DNA of 64,000 nt from Desulfonema magnum. GTDB taxonomy: Bacteria; Desulfobacterota; Desulfobacteria; Desulfobacterales; 4be13. The stretch covers positions 62,001 through 126,000 of the forward strand of contig NZ_CP061800.1 of assembly GCF_017377395.1 (NCBI RefSeq). The letters run 5' to 3'. Below, one piece after another: positions 20,947 to 30,527 of this stretch. Every line of letters starts with the position of its first letter. The first letter of the stretch is position 1. The notes under the pieces are model-generated. The model was not told where the DNA came from. It did no database searches and saw nothing but the letters and a program-made list of their open reading frames with translations. The position numbers and the translations under genes were made by a program.

Positions 20947-21097
20947 GGGGTGATGAATCTGTTACCGATGCTCTTAAAAAGCTGATCCCGTTTTTGTTTC
21001 CACTATTTTATAAGTTGCTAATTTTTAAATCAAAAAATAGGCTGAACAAAAACGGGATCACAATTGGAAACTCTGTTTGCGACATTTTCATCAGCCC
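20947..21097. mobile_element. MITE-like palindromic element, copy 2
   Basis: A 151-bp relative of the 20640 element. It shares the GGGGTGATGAA start, the AAAAAGCTGATCCCGTTTTTG block and the GACATTTTCATCAGCCC end, but has diverged internally. It also lies inside heptamer arrays. Two related copies in the same array point to insertion-site preference or local duplication. Confidence 0.65.
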
Positions 21098-21226
21098 ACC
21101 TATCACCTAATACCCGACACCTAACACCTAACACCTAACACCTAACACCTAACACCTAACACCTAACACCTGACACCCAAACATCTAACACCTAACACCT
21201 GACACTTTCAACTGAGGCATACTGAA

Positions 21227-22396
21227 ATGACGAATGAAATGATAAATAACAAAATATTGCTGGTAGATGATGAAGAAGGCATCCGAAAGGTTCTGAGCAT
21301 CGTTATTGCTGATATCGGATATGAGGTTCATACCGCGGAGAATGCTAAGGAAGCACTGGAGATTTTCAGAAAAGAATCCCCCTCCATTGTTCTTACAGAT
21401 ATAAAAATGCCGGGAATGGACGGCATAACGCTCTTGCGAAAGATAAAAAACGAAAATCCTGAGACAGAGGTCATCATGATCACGGGTCACGGAGATATGG
21501 AACTTGCTGTGAAAAGTCTCAAATATGAAGCCACGGATTTCATCACCAAGCCTATTGACGACACAATCCTCGAAGTTTCTTTGAAAAGAAGCTGCGAAAG
21601 AATTTTAACTCGCCAGAAATTAAAAGAATATACTGAAAGTCTCGAAGCCCTTGTACGAGAAAAAGCAGCGATCCAGGATCGTCTTTCCTCATTGGGACTG
21701 ATGGTAAGTTCCATATCCCACGGGATAAAAGGCCTGCTGACCGGTCTGGACGGAGGCATATATCTGCTTGATTCAGGTCTCATAAAAAAAAAGGATGACC
21801 AGATTAACGAAGGGTTGGGAATTATAAAAGTTATGACAGAGCGTATCAAAAAAATGATTCTTGATATCCTCTTTTATGCAAAAGAAAGAAAATCTGAATG
21901 GGAGGAAACCGATGTGACTGACTTTGCCAACGAGGTCGCGGACGTTGTCGAAAAAAAGATGCAGGACCATCATATCGAATTTCTCCGTGACTTTGATTCT
22001 GAATCAGGTGTGTTTGAGGCTGATGTTTCTGCTCTCCGTTCAGCTCTGATCAATATTCTTGAGAATGCAACAGACGCGTGTGCCGAAGATAAATCAGAAT
22101 CCTCGAAAAAAATTATTTTTTCAGCCAAAAAGGAAGGTAATTCTATTCGGTTCGGTATTCAGGATGACGGAATCGGTATGGATGAGGAAAAAAGAGAAAA
22201 AATATTTACGCTCTTCTTTTCATCAAAAAAAGAAAAAGGAACCGGACTCGGACTTTTCATAGCAAACAAAATCATCACGCGGCACGGGGGCACAATAAAG
22301 GTGGACTCCGCCCCGGGACAGGGAACCTTTTTTCACATAAAACTGCCGAAAAAAATTCCGCAGCAGCTAAAAATCCCTAGTTCGATGAAAAGTTAA
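21227..22396 (+). CDS. Receiver-histidine kinase fusion
   Basis: A 389-residue soluble protein. The receiver domain (about 8-122) has DDEE, the phospho-acceptor D58 in VLTDIKMPG and K108 in TKPI. A coiled coil and a HisKA-like segment with SSISHGIKG (H165, a divergent H box) follow. The HATPase_c domain has NILENATDAC, DDGIGMDEE and GTGLGLFIANKI. It resembles the receiver-kinase at 14108-15652 but lacks the PAS domain. It probably takes phosphate from a partner such as the kinase at 16098. Confidence 0.9.
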   Translation: MTNEMINNKILLVDDEEGIRKVLSIVIADIGYEVHTAENAKEALEIFRKESPSIVLTDIKMPGMDGITLLRKIKNENPETEVIMITGHGDMELAVKSLKYEATDFITKPIDDTILEVSLKRSCERILTRQKLKEYTESLEALVREKAAIQDRLSSLGLMVSSISHGIKGLLTGLDGGIYLLDSGLIKKKDDQINEGLGIIKVMTERIKKMILDILFYAKERKSEWEETDVTDFANEVADVVEKKMQDHHIEFLRDFDSESGVFEADVSALRSALINILENATDACAEDKSESSKKIIFSAKKEGNSIRFGIQDDGIGMDEEKREKIFTLFFSSKKEKGTGLGLFIANKIITRHGGTIKVDSAPGQGTFFHIKLPKKIPQQLKIPSSMKS

Positions 22397-22630
22397 TTTC
22401 AGTCATTTGTGATTTGTGATTTGTCATCTGTCCGGAAGGTCATCGCTGTTTAAGCAAAAATATCACTCAGGCTTCCCAAGGCGGGCGAAACAAAGCCTGC
22501 CCCCCCCTGGAAAACTGATTTTATATCTGAAGAAATGAATCCCCGGTCCGTGAATTTCCTATCTCCTGAGGCCCCCGGTCTGACCATTTCTTCAGGTCTT
22601 AAGTACCTAACCATAAATTTTTTTCGACTT
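22397..22630. other. Short spacer ending at a rearrangement joint
   Basis: Contains a GTGATTTGTGATTTGTCATCTG stutter (22405-22430). At 22598-22627 it has the AAGTACCTAACCATAAATTT sequence that also occurs reversed at 18701-18725. Homology to the fibronectin-type protein begins abruptly at 22631. Confidence 0.5.
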
Positions 22631-25600
22631 CAGCTCCGAGGGGACCGTCACCTTTGTTCCGAAAATCAGCTTTGACGATCCGGACCGCCGGGTGATGGGA
22701 GAAACCGGCACATGGCACGACATGAGCGGACTGACCCTCGGACCGGGGGAGACATCCGTCAGTGTTTTTGATTTGGACGCCTCCTCTCAGGGAACTTACG
22801 GACTTGTGAATGTGAACGTGAATTATCCCAATCATGAGGTCCTGATCTGCGACAAAATTGAACTGACATCCGGGGAGGCCGACACGGAGCCTCCCTCTGT
22901 CCCGGAAGGCCCGGGCGCTGAGATCATGCCCGGCCCGCAGGTCCGCCTGACCTGGAATCCCTCATCGGACAATGTCGCCACTGCCGGGTACCGGATTTAC
23001 AGCGGGGACGGCACGGAGATCGGAACGGCTCCGGATGCCGTGTATGTGATTTATGATGTGACTCCGGGAACTTATGCTTACACGGTCACGGCTTATGACG
23101 TCCCGGGAAACGAGTCCGCGCATTCGGATCCGCTGACTGTGACTGTCGGATCCGGTTACGTTCTCCTGCTGGCGAATTTCGGGGGAGATGAGTCCGGGAA
23201 CCGCTTCGGCATTGCCGGATGGGACACCGTCATAAAGGACTGTTACACGGATTACCGTGATATCGGTCCCGGGGGAACCACGGTCACCGTGGGAACAAAC
23301 GGGTCCTATGACCATCAGGGCGTGACAGGGCCTGCGAGAGCGTTCGCACCGGGTGACAGGATCGCCGTGACCTGGCACAATAATTCGGATGAGACCGTCA
23401 CCTTTGTTCCGAAAATCAGCTTCGACGATCCGGACCGCCGGATTTCAGGAGTGACCGGCACATGGCACGACATGAGCGGGCTCACGGCCGGACCCGGGGA
23501 GACAGGTGTCAGTGTCTCTGATTTTGACACTTCCTCTCAGGGAACTTACGGACTCGTGAACGTGAACGTGAATTATCCCAATCATGAGATGCTGATCTGT
23601 GACAAAATTGAACTGATGATCCCCGGACAGGGCACGGACACGGAGCCTCCGACTGTTCCGCAGAATCTCACTGCCGTGGAAATTCCGGTGGTTCTGGGAT
23701 ATCAGACAGGTCTTTCCTGGGATCCGTCCTCGGACAACACGGGCGCTGACCATTATGAGATTTTTCGTGACGGCGTGAACATTGCGGACAATGTCACGGA
23801 AACGGCCTATGACGACAGCGACGGGCTGACTTCGCAGACAACTTACACCTACACGGTGAGCGCCTGCGATGCCGCGGGAAACTGCTCGGGTCAGAGTGAT
23901 CCCGCCCTCGTGACAACGGGCGGCAACACGGCCCCGTCCCTCACGCTCACCGAGCCGGACGGCACGGACGACACCGCGGGCGATACCTATGTTATAACCT
24001 GGAATGACGACGACCCCGATGACAACGCCCAGATTTCCCTGTATTATGACACGGACAGTGCCGGGGCCGACGGGACTCTTATTGTGAGCGGTCTCGGCGA
24101 GGACGCTGACGGCACAGGGGACGAATATGAATGGGACACGTCGGCCCTGTCCCCCGGGGATTATTATGTTTACGGCGTGATCAGCGACGGCGTGAACGAT
24201 CCTGCCACGGTTTACGGCACAGGGCCGGTGACAATAACGGAAACTGTCCCGCCGCCGGAGATCGTCAACTTCACGGCGGACCCGGAAACAATAACTGCCG
24301 GTGAGAGCAGCACTCTGACATGGGAAGTCATCAATGCCGGCACTGTGAGCATTGATCAGGGGCTCGGCAGTGTCTTGTTGAATGGCTCTCGCTCCATATC
24401 GCCCCAGGAAACCACGATCTACACACTTACAGCCGGGGGGCCGGAAGGTGTAACCTTGAAACAAAGCATATCTGTTTTTGTTACAACGAATTATCCCTCC
24501 GCAGATACAGAAGTTAAGATCAGGCCTGATGCGATTTTTATTGACGAACCTGAATATGTTATGATCAAAGTGAGTATTCCTTATGATGCCGGCGGGGATA
24601 TCCCCTCAGTATGTCTCAAACGTGTTGACGCCGAGGGAAACCTGCTTGCTTGCGAAGGCAGCCTTACAGATGACGGAAATGCGGATAACGGTGATGAAGT
24701 CGCAGGAGACGGTGTGTTTACAATCAGAAAACTTTTCTCCTCATCTGTCGGAGAAACAATACATTTACGAATTCTCATGACACAGGATTCGCAGACTGCC
24801 GCATCGGATATCTTTTCCCTGGATGTGTTTGCCCATCTCACCGATGCGGAATTCGATGCCATTCTGGCTTTGCAGGCTGATGCTGTGCGGAACTACAAAG
24901 AACTGACCGATTCTCTCGGAAAAGAGGCGGCCAGAGATACGGTTTTTGCACAGATCGAAAGCGACCCGATTGTCTTGCAGGCGGGAATGTCGGAAGGCGG
25001 CAACGGAATTTGGATGCTCTATAGGTGCGGTGTCCTCGGTGCCCTCAGATTAAATGTTTCAGATATACTTGAGGAAGAAGGTTCCTTATCTGCACCGGCT
25101 TCAAAAAAATCTGTGCGGCATCGGATGAGCAGAAAAGCCTTACGAGGTCAGACAGATGCCGAAGAGATCGGAAATAAAAAAGCTGTTGTTCTCGGGGCAT
25201 TTAATTGGCAGCTTAACCAAAACCCCCTCACTTTGGGAGATCAGAGCCCTGAAATAAAGCAGTTTCTTGAAGACTCAGGCTGTCCCGGTTTTGAAACTCC
25301 GATAGACTATTTGTTGGATGGCGAAGTGACTGTGGATGTGATGAAGACACTGCATCACTATGGTGTTATAAGCATTAACACCCATGGCAATACTTATTAT
25401 AAGGGACTATGGTCATTGTGGAGAGAGAAATGGGGATGGAACTCCGAGGAGAGTCAGGTGGTACTTTTCACCGGACAAGAGCCTACCAGTATCAACTTCT
25501 CGGCGTATGAAAGGGATTTGAAAAAAGGGAGAGTGGCGATTGGCAGAATCGACGAAACAGACAAGCCATACTATGCCATATTGCCTTCATTCATCCGATA

Positions 25601-26471
25601 CTATGCAGAAGAGGGATATCCTGACAGCCTTGTTTTTGCAGGAGCATGCAGGTCACTGTACAATACCTCCATGGCCGATGCTTTTTTTGATAAGGGAGCA
25701 AAAGTTTACCTCGGCTATTATGAATACACAAATGCAGCTATAGCCAAAAAGTGCGGGATGACTTTTTTTGAAAAATTTATAGCAGATCCTGAAATAAAAT
25801 ATGCGGATCAGGCATTAATTTATGTTCAGGGTGCAGTGTCCTCTGTTATCCAAATCCGGCAACGAGCGAGGCTTGCACTCCCGAGCAGCGAATTGGAAAA
25901 CGGAGGATTTGAGACGGGAGATTTGTGCGCATGGGAAGGCTCCGGTGACAGCCGGGTGTTAAGCCAGTTTGATTATATTGCTCCTGTGAGCGGCGATTTT
26001 TTCGGACTTGTTTCCACAGGACTCGGCTTCAGCACAACATCCGGCTCGGTTGCACAAAAATTCTGCCTGCCGCTGAATGCCCGGAATCTGGAATTCTATT
26101 GGAACTTCAGTTCCGAGGAATTTCTCGAATGGTGCGGTGATATCTATCAGGATTACTTCCGAGTTCATATCATTACAGATTCGGGGATATATCCTGTCTT
26201 TCAAAAAAATATTGACGACTTATGCGGCAGCGTGAGACCTGCGTTGTTGAAATTCGATAAGAGTTCGGATTCCTGCATATCTTCCGCGGGAAATGACTGC
26301 ATTGTATGGACAACCGACTGGAAATTCGAATCTGCCGATCTGTCCGAAATCGTTGCCGGGGCAGATCAGGACATACCGGTGACAATACAATTTTCAGCAG
26401 GAGATGTCGGAGACAGCATCTTTGACTCGGCCATATTGCTGGATGATATCAGGATCACCACCGGTGACTGA
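22631..26471 (+). pseudogene. 5'-truncated FN3/Ig surface protein with C-terminal clan-CD peptidase domain
   Basis: The reading frame is open from 22617, but a bacterial start with ribosome site and signal peptide is absent. A GTG at 22692 would give 1,259 residues. Homology to the intact-start paralogue (30528) begins at 22631. In order it has a jelly-roll-like module, an FN3 domain, another jelly-roll module (WDTVIKDCYTDYRDIGPGG), FN3, a TLTEPDGTDDTAGDTY module and an Ig-like domain. It then diverges into a cysteine-peptidase-like domain: ISINTHG (H898) and VFAGACRS (C986, counted from 22692) give the strand-HG and strand-C dyad of clan CD (caspase, gingipain, C11). A NGGFETGDLCAW carbohydrate-binding-like module ends the protein. 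It may still be translated, but export is unlikely. Confidence 0.7.
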
Positions 26472-26481
26472 CTTTATTATC

Positions 26482-26515
26482 TTCGGAGGGAAAAATATCT
26501 GTTTCTCCCTCCGAA
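26482..26515. repeat. Hairpin downstream of the peptidase gene (repeated at 27630-27663)
   Basis: A 10-bp stem TTCGGAGGGA/TCCCTCCGAA with a 14-nt loop, directly after the stop codon. No T-run follows, so it is a weak terminator or an RNA-stabilising hairpin. The same hairpin is repeated 1,148 bp downstream because of the tandem duplication. Confidence 0.6.
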
Positions 26516-26536
26516 TTTGGCACTAACGGGGAAATT

Positions 26537-27103
26537 ATGAAAAAAAACTGTATCCGCAGGGTGTTATACCTCATATTTATTCTCATAATATTGACAAACC
26601 CGGGCTGCGGACTGCGAAGAATAGAGAAGCCCGAATCTGACAAAGTCCGCATTATTCTTTACCGAAAATGGTGGCCAAAGGTCATTGACAGTCATATCCC
26701 TTTTTTTTCGGAACTTTTCAAAGAATCCGAGATTCTCTTTAAAAGTGCTGATACCACTTATAAGCTTGTAATGACAGAGGAACGAATCACCGAAGTAAAA
26801 GGGCAAACTGTTCTGGCACTGATTTACCCGGAAGTTGATATCTCACCGAGATGGTCATTTGACACATATTTTACTCATCTGTACATACCTCTTGACACGA
26901 AATGGTATGACGGAACTGTCTTTTTTCGCGGAAGATATGACCATCCCCGCGGCAGCATAGTGCCTGATTACTCCCTGATATCAAGAGGACTGGGTGTTGT
27001 TATTAACACCCGGGGAACAGGCAGGATAAAAGAGATTCTTCGCAAGATGGGAATAGAGACGGAATATCCGGAGCCGGAGCCTTCCGAACGGGGAGGAAAG
27101 TAG
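26537..27103 (+). CDS. Putative lipoprotein A (tandem family, mosaic copy)
   Basis: A 188-residue lipoprotein of unknown family. The signal peptide (residues 1-24) ends in a lipobox-like TNPGC. The mature part has the block KVRIILYRKWWPK, then alternating strands and FDTYFTHLYIPLDTKW and FFRGRYDHPRGS. Three related copies exist in tandem (26537, 27685, 28261). Its first 39 residues equal those of the copy at 27685, while the rest is almost identical to the copy at 28261, a mosaic. The stop lies beside the ribosome site (GGAGGAGA) of the next gene, so the genes form an operon. Confidence 0.75.
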   Translation: MKKNCIRRVLYLIFILIILTNPGCGLRRIEKPESDKVRIILYRKWWPKVIDSHIPFFSELFKESEILFKSADTTYKLVMTEERITEVKGQTVLALIYPEVDISPRWSFDTYFTHLYIPLDTKWYDGTVFFRGRYDHPRGSIVPDYSLISRGLGVVINTRGTGRIKEILRKMGIETEYPEPEPSERGGK

Positions 27104-27112
27104 GAGGAGATC

Positions 27113-27619
27113 ATGCGCAGGGCAAATATATGTCTGATCCTGGGCATACTTGTGCCGGGGATATTAATGAACACTGCCTGCGGACTGCGAAGCATAGAGA
27201 AGCCCGAATTCTGCCTGCCGCTGAATGCCCGGAATCTGGAATTCTATTGGAACTTCAGTTCCGAGGAATTTCTCGAATGGTGCGGTGATATCTATCAGGA
27301 TTACTTCCGAGTTCATATCATTACAGATTCGGGGATATATCCTGTCTTTCAAAAAGATATTGACGATTTATGCGGCAGTGTCAGACCTGCGCTGTTGAAA
27401 TTCGATAAGAGTTCGGATTCCTGCATATCTTCCGCGGGAAATGACTGCATTGTATGGACAACCGACTGGAAATTCGAATCTGCCGATCTGTCCGAAATCG
27501 TTGCCGGGGCAGATCAGGACATACCGGTGACAATACAATTTTCAGCAGGAGATGTCGGAGACAGCATCTTTGACTCGGCCATATTGCTGGATGATATCAG
27601 GATCACCACCGGTGACTGA
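27113..27619 (+). CDS. Chimeric lipoprotein: signal peptide fused to peptidase-protein tail
   Basis: A 168-residue protein created by the tandem duplication. Residues 1-32 are the start of a B-type lipoprotein (MRRANICLILGILVPG, lipobox-like NTAC, then GLRSIEKPE). From residue 33 the sequence is the C-terminal carbohydrate-binding-like module of the peptidase protein (FCLPLNARNLEFYWNFSS to IRITTGD), which the duplication joined in frame. A strong GGAGGAGA ribosome site precedes the ATG. It should be made as a lipid-anchored stand-alone module. Whether it is useful or just a by-product is unknown. Confidence 0.8.
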   Translation: MRRANICLILGILVPGILMNTACGLRSIEKPEFCLPLNARNLEFYWNFSSEEFLEWCGDIYQDYFRVHIITDSGIYPVFQKDIDDLCGSVRPALLKFDKSSDSCISSAGNDCIVWTTDWKFESADLSEIVAGADQDIPVTIQFSAGDVGDSIFDSAILLDDIRITTGD

Positions 27620-27684
27620 CTTTATTATCTTCGGAGGGAAAAATATCTGTTTCTCCCTCCGAATTTGGCACTAACGGGGAAATT

Positions 27685-28251
27685 ATGAAAAAAAACTGTA
27701 TCCGCAGGGTGTTATACCTCATATTTATTCTCATAATATTGACAAACCCGGGCTGCGGACTGCGAAGAATAGAGAAGCCCGAATCTGACAAAGTCCGGAT
27801 CATTCTTTACCGAAAATGGTGGCCAAAGACCATTGACAGTCGGAGTCCCTTTTTTTCCGAACTCTTACAGGAATCCGGAACTCTCTTTAAAACAGCGGAT
27901 ACTACATATTTGCTGGTAATGACTGAGGAACGAATCACCGAAGTAAAAGGGAAAACTGTTCTGGCAGTGATTTATCCGGAAGTTGACATCTCACCCGGAT
28001 GGTCATTTGACACATATTTTACTCATCTGTACATACCTCTTGACACGAAATGGAAAGACGGAACTGTCTTTTTTCGCGGAAGATATGACTATCCCCCGGG
28101 CAGCATAACACCTGATTATCCCCTGATATCAAGGGGAATGGGTGTTGTTGTTAACTATCAGGGAACAGGCAGGATAAAAGGGATCCTTCGCAAGATGGGA
28201 ATAAAAATGAAATATCCGGAGCCGGTGCCTTCCGAAAGAGGAGGAAAGTAG
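27685..28251 (+). CDS. Putative lipoprotein A' (tandem family)
   Basis: A 188-residue homologue of the lipoprotein at 26537, with the same signal peptide and lipobox. The body differs (KTIDSRSPFFSELLQESGTLFK, YPPGSITPDYPLISRGMG). Since 26537 and 27685 share the upstream 0.6 kb almost exactly, the difference in the body implies that 26537 was overwritten by a 28261-like sequence. The function is unknown. Confidence 0.75.
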   Translation: MKKNCIRRVLYLIFILIILTNPGCGLRRIEKPESDKVRIILYRKWWPKTIDSRSPFFSELLQESGTLFKTADTTYLLVMTEERITEVKGKTVLAVIYPEVDISPGWSFDTYFTHLYIPLDTKWKDGTVFFRGRYDYPPGSITPDYPLISRGMGVVVNYQGTGRIKGILRKMGIKMKYPEPVPSERGGK

Positions 28252-28260
28252 GAGGAGATT

Positions 28261-28827
28261 ATGCACAGGGCAAATATATGTCTGATCCTGGTTATACTTG
28301 TGTCGGAAATATTAATGACCCCCGGTTGCTGCGGACTGCGAAGAACAGAGAAGCCCGAATCTGACAAGGTCAGGATCATTCTTTACCGGAAATGGTGGCC
28401 AAAGGTCATTGACAGTCAGATCCCTTTTTTTTCGGAACTTTTCAAAGAATCCGAGATTCTCTTTAAAAGTGCTGATACCACTTATAAGCTTATAATGACA
28501 GAGGAACGAATCACCGAAGTAAAAGGGCAAACTGTTCTGGCACTGATTTACCCGGAAGTTGATATCTCACCGAGATGGTCATTTGACACATATTTTACCC
28601 ATCTGTACATACCTCTTGACACGAAATGGTATGACGGAACTGTTTTTTTTCGCGGAAGATATGACCATCCCCGTGGCAGCATAGTGCCTGATTACTCCCT
28701 GATATCAAGGGGACTGGGTGTTGTTATTAACACCCGGGGAACAGGCAGGATAAGAGATATTCTTCGCAAGATGGGAATAAAGATGAAATATCCGGAGCCG
28801 GAGCCTTCCAAACGGGGAGGAAAGTAA
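28261..28827 (+). CDS. Putative lipoprotein B (tandem family)
   Basis: A 188-residue lipoprotein. The signal peptide differs from A (MHRANICLILVILVSEILM) and ends in a TPGC lipobox. The body is nearly identical to that of 26537. It follows 27685 with only a 9-base gap that carries its GGAGGAGA ribosome site. No recognised domain. Conserved WW and FFRGRYD patches suggest one folded domain. Confidence 0.75.
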   Translation: MHRANICLILVILVSEILMTPGCCGLRRTEKPESDKVRIILYRKWWPKVIDSQIPFFSELFKESEILFKSADTTYKLIMTEERITEVKGQTVLALIYPEVDISPRWSFDTYFTHLYIPLDTKWYDGTVFFRGRYDHPRGSIVPDYSLISRGLGVVINTRGTGRIRDILRKMGIKMKYPEPEPSKRGGK

Positions 28828-28904
28828 TGACCCGGGTTTCTCAGAAATTTTTTCCGAACGCCCGGAAAATTATATAATTTAAATTTTTTAAGAAGGAGGT
28901 GCTT

Positions 28905-29945
28905 ATGCAAAACCACAGGAACGGCATTATTTTTGTCAGAGCAGTAATTATCTTTATCTGCGTCATAAGCGGTTTCACAGCAAAGGCGGCGTGCGCCAGG
29001 GAAGTGGACCCGTCATCGGAAGATCGTCACTCAATAGCAATCAGCGCCCCTGCCACAGGAGTCTATGCGGTTATGCGGGATCCTTTATCCGTGGAGAATC
29101 CCTGCGAAGAGGGATTTGATCAGCTTGCATTCTGCGCTTCGTCTGTCGGCGAAGACATGGGAGGCGGAAAGCTGAGGCTTGTGATAAGGTACAGGATATC
29201 TCAGGGGAATCCTTTTGAGTCTCCTGTTCCCCCCACCTCCGATGAGTGTTACCATATCGTGGAAGAGATGGGAGAGAACTTTTTTATCCCCTCGGACTCA
29301 CCTGCAACATTTGCAGCCGCTTTAAGCAAACCTGTCCCCCTTTGGGCCACGGACGTCTGCTTTTACCTGGTTTACAAAGGAAAGATCGGCTCCGAGGAGG
29401 ATGCCGCGGCTGCGGGATTTAAGGACATATCGGAACCGACCCCTTTGTGGGTGTTCAACGCCATGGATAAGATATGCCTTTTCAGCCAGATTTACAAAGC
29501 AGGTTCGCCCGATGCCCTCAGTGCGGTTGACAATTCGGCAAACGGCGGCGACGAAAACGGAGAGGACAATGAATACGGTACTGATCCGATAGACATCTCA
29601 GAACTGACCTACTCATTTTCTCCGGCCGGTACCCCCCTTTTCACCTTGGCCGCGGGAGACCATTTCACGCCCTTTGCCCTTCTGACTGATTACGAGTTTG
29701 ATGTCGGCTATGCCTATATGACCTCATCGGGATCCGAGTCCGGTGAAAGCAGACGGTCCGGCATAAAAAACCAATATGAGGCTTCGTCATCCCTTAATAT
29801 GGACAGCCAGGGACAGGTGAGGAAGTTTCCAACTTTCGTAAAGTTCAGAGATGTTTTTATGTACGGAGGTTCCACGTTAATCCATATAATAAGGCCGTAT
29901 CCCGAAGGCGGATCATCCTGTCCGCTTCCGGCTTATGATTACTGA
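28905..29945 (+). CDS. Exported protein of unknown function
   Basis: A 346-residue protein. ATG at 28905 is preferred over an in-frame GTG at 28899 because AGAAGGAGGT ends five bases before it. A signal peptide (about residues 1-32, ending AKAACA) precedes a mature acidic, Ser/Pro-rich protein with an even spread of cysteines. Near residue 210 an NGGDENGEDNEYGTDP acidic linker separates two parts. I recognise no family. It lies in the same run of exported proteins and is followed by a small exported protein 16 bases later. Confidence 0.7.
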   Translation: MQNHRNGIIFVRAVIIFICVISGFTAKAACAREVDPSSEDRHSIAISAPATGVYAVMRDPLSVENPCEEGFDQLAFCASSVGEDMGGGKLRLVIRYRISQGNPFESPVPPTSDECYHIVEEMGENFFIPSDSPATFAAALSKPVPLWATDVCFYLVYKGKIGSEEDAAAAGFKDISEPTPLWVFNAMDKICLFSQIYKAGSPDALSAVDNSANGGDENGEDNEYGTDPIDISELTYSFSPAGTPLFTLAAGDHFTPFALLTDYEFDVGYAYMTSSGSESGESRRSGIKNQYEASSSLNMDSQGQVRKFPTFVKFRDVFMYGGSTLIHIIRPYPEGGSSCPLPAYDY

Positions 29946-29961
29946 TGACAGGGAGGTGAAC

Positions 29962-30279
29962 ATGTACAGAATTCTTATTACGTTTTTTCTCACACTGGCC
30001 ATATCCGGCTTCGCATACTGCCAGTCTTTCACAGTGAGAGAAGTGAGCGGAGACACGGAGGAGGCCGTGCTGTATGACGGCCATACCGGTGAGGAACTGA
30101 CCGTGAGGGTCGGCCATGAGACCGAAGGATGGGTGATCACGGAGATAACTCCCGATCATGTGACAATAACGAAACCCGGAGAAGAGGGCGGTCCGACATT
30201 GGTGACTGAAATCCCTGTTAAGAGCGGGATGGCCACAGTGGAAACGATACCGGCACCCGGCGGAATGAATGCCGAATAA
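29962..30279 (+). CDS. Small exported protein, unknown (PilP/GspC-like strand pattern possible)
   Basis: A 105-residue protein. ATG at 29962 has GGGAGGTG seven bases upstream; a longer frame to 29935 lacks this. The signal peptide (ILITFFLTLAISGFAYC) is followed by about 85 residues of short beta strands (VREVSGDTEEAVLYDG, GWVITEITPDHVTITKPGEEGG). Such a pattern occurs in the C-domain of PilP/GspC-type pilus or secretion proteins, but the match is by shape only. Last gene of the exported-protein run. Confidence 0.55.
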   Translation: MYRILITFFLTLAISGFAYCQSFTVREVSGDTEEAVLYDGHTGEELTVRVGHETEGWVITEITPDHVTITKPGEEGGPTLVTEIPVKSGMATVETIPAPGGMNAE

Positions 30280-30405
30280 CTCTCAGACTCCGAAAAAGTG
30301 CGGGGAAGTGACACCGCCCCGCTGAACGAAAACATTCACCGCACCGGCAGGCAGCGGCGGGACGAAATAAAAAGAGGAGGCATCCCGGGAACTTCCTCCC
30401 TGTTT

Positions 30406-30492
30406 GCGGGACGGGGTTTGCAACCCCGTCCGAAACATTCATCTGCGGAGATCCGTAAAACATTCCGGACGAGGTTGCAAACCCCGTCCCGC
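30406..30492. repeat. GCGGGACGGGGTTTGCAACC nested palindrome
   Basis: Two nested arms of GGACGGGGTTTGCAACCCCG type enclose an 87-bp structure between the exported-protein run and the giant gene. The same repeat occurs three times at 63.0-63.47 kb. Confidence 0.75.
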
Positions 30493-30527
30493 ATTATCAA
30501 ACCACATTAAAAAAGGAGATAAGAATC

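Larger units (their letters stand above)
20617..21226. repeat. TTAGGTG heptamer arrays enclosing two MITE-like elements
   Basis: The whole interval is repeat. GTGTTAG/TTAGGTG heptamers run at 20615-20640, 20791-20873 and about 20915-20946, and in the opposite orientation at 21098-21210. Between them sit two palindromic elements, listed separately. Single heptamers are TTAGGTG, TTAAGTG or TCGGGTG, as expected for a drifting tandem array. The same heptamer occurs at 13397-13430 and 6394-6418. Confidence 0.85.
26062..28357 (+). repeat. 1,148-bp tandem duplication (two units)
   Basis: Unit 1 spans about 26062-27209 and unit 2 about 27210-28357. The unit runs from inside the last module of the peptidase protein through lipoprotein A to just after the start of the next lipoprotein gene. 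The joint at 27207-27210 shares AAT with both parents. Identity is near complete over the peptidase tail, with few substitutions. Confidence 0.85.

Noticed and set aside
20617..21226. Telomere-like end because of TTAGGTG repeats
   Set aside because: Arrays are internal, degenerate, and flanked by genes on both sides; they are better explained as simple-sequence repeats.
23445..24464. Long minus-strand frame of 339 codons opposite the surface protein
   Set aside because: It mirrors the FN3-type coding sequence; similar antisense frames appear opposite the paralogue (32633-33685). Composition is low-complexity basic/valine-rich and no ribosome site is present.
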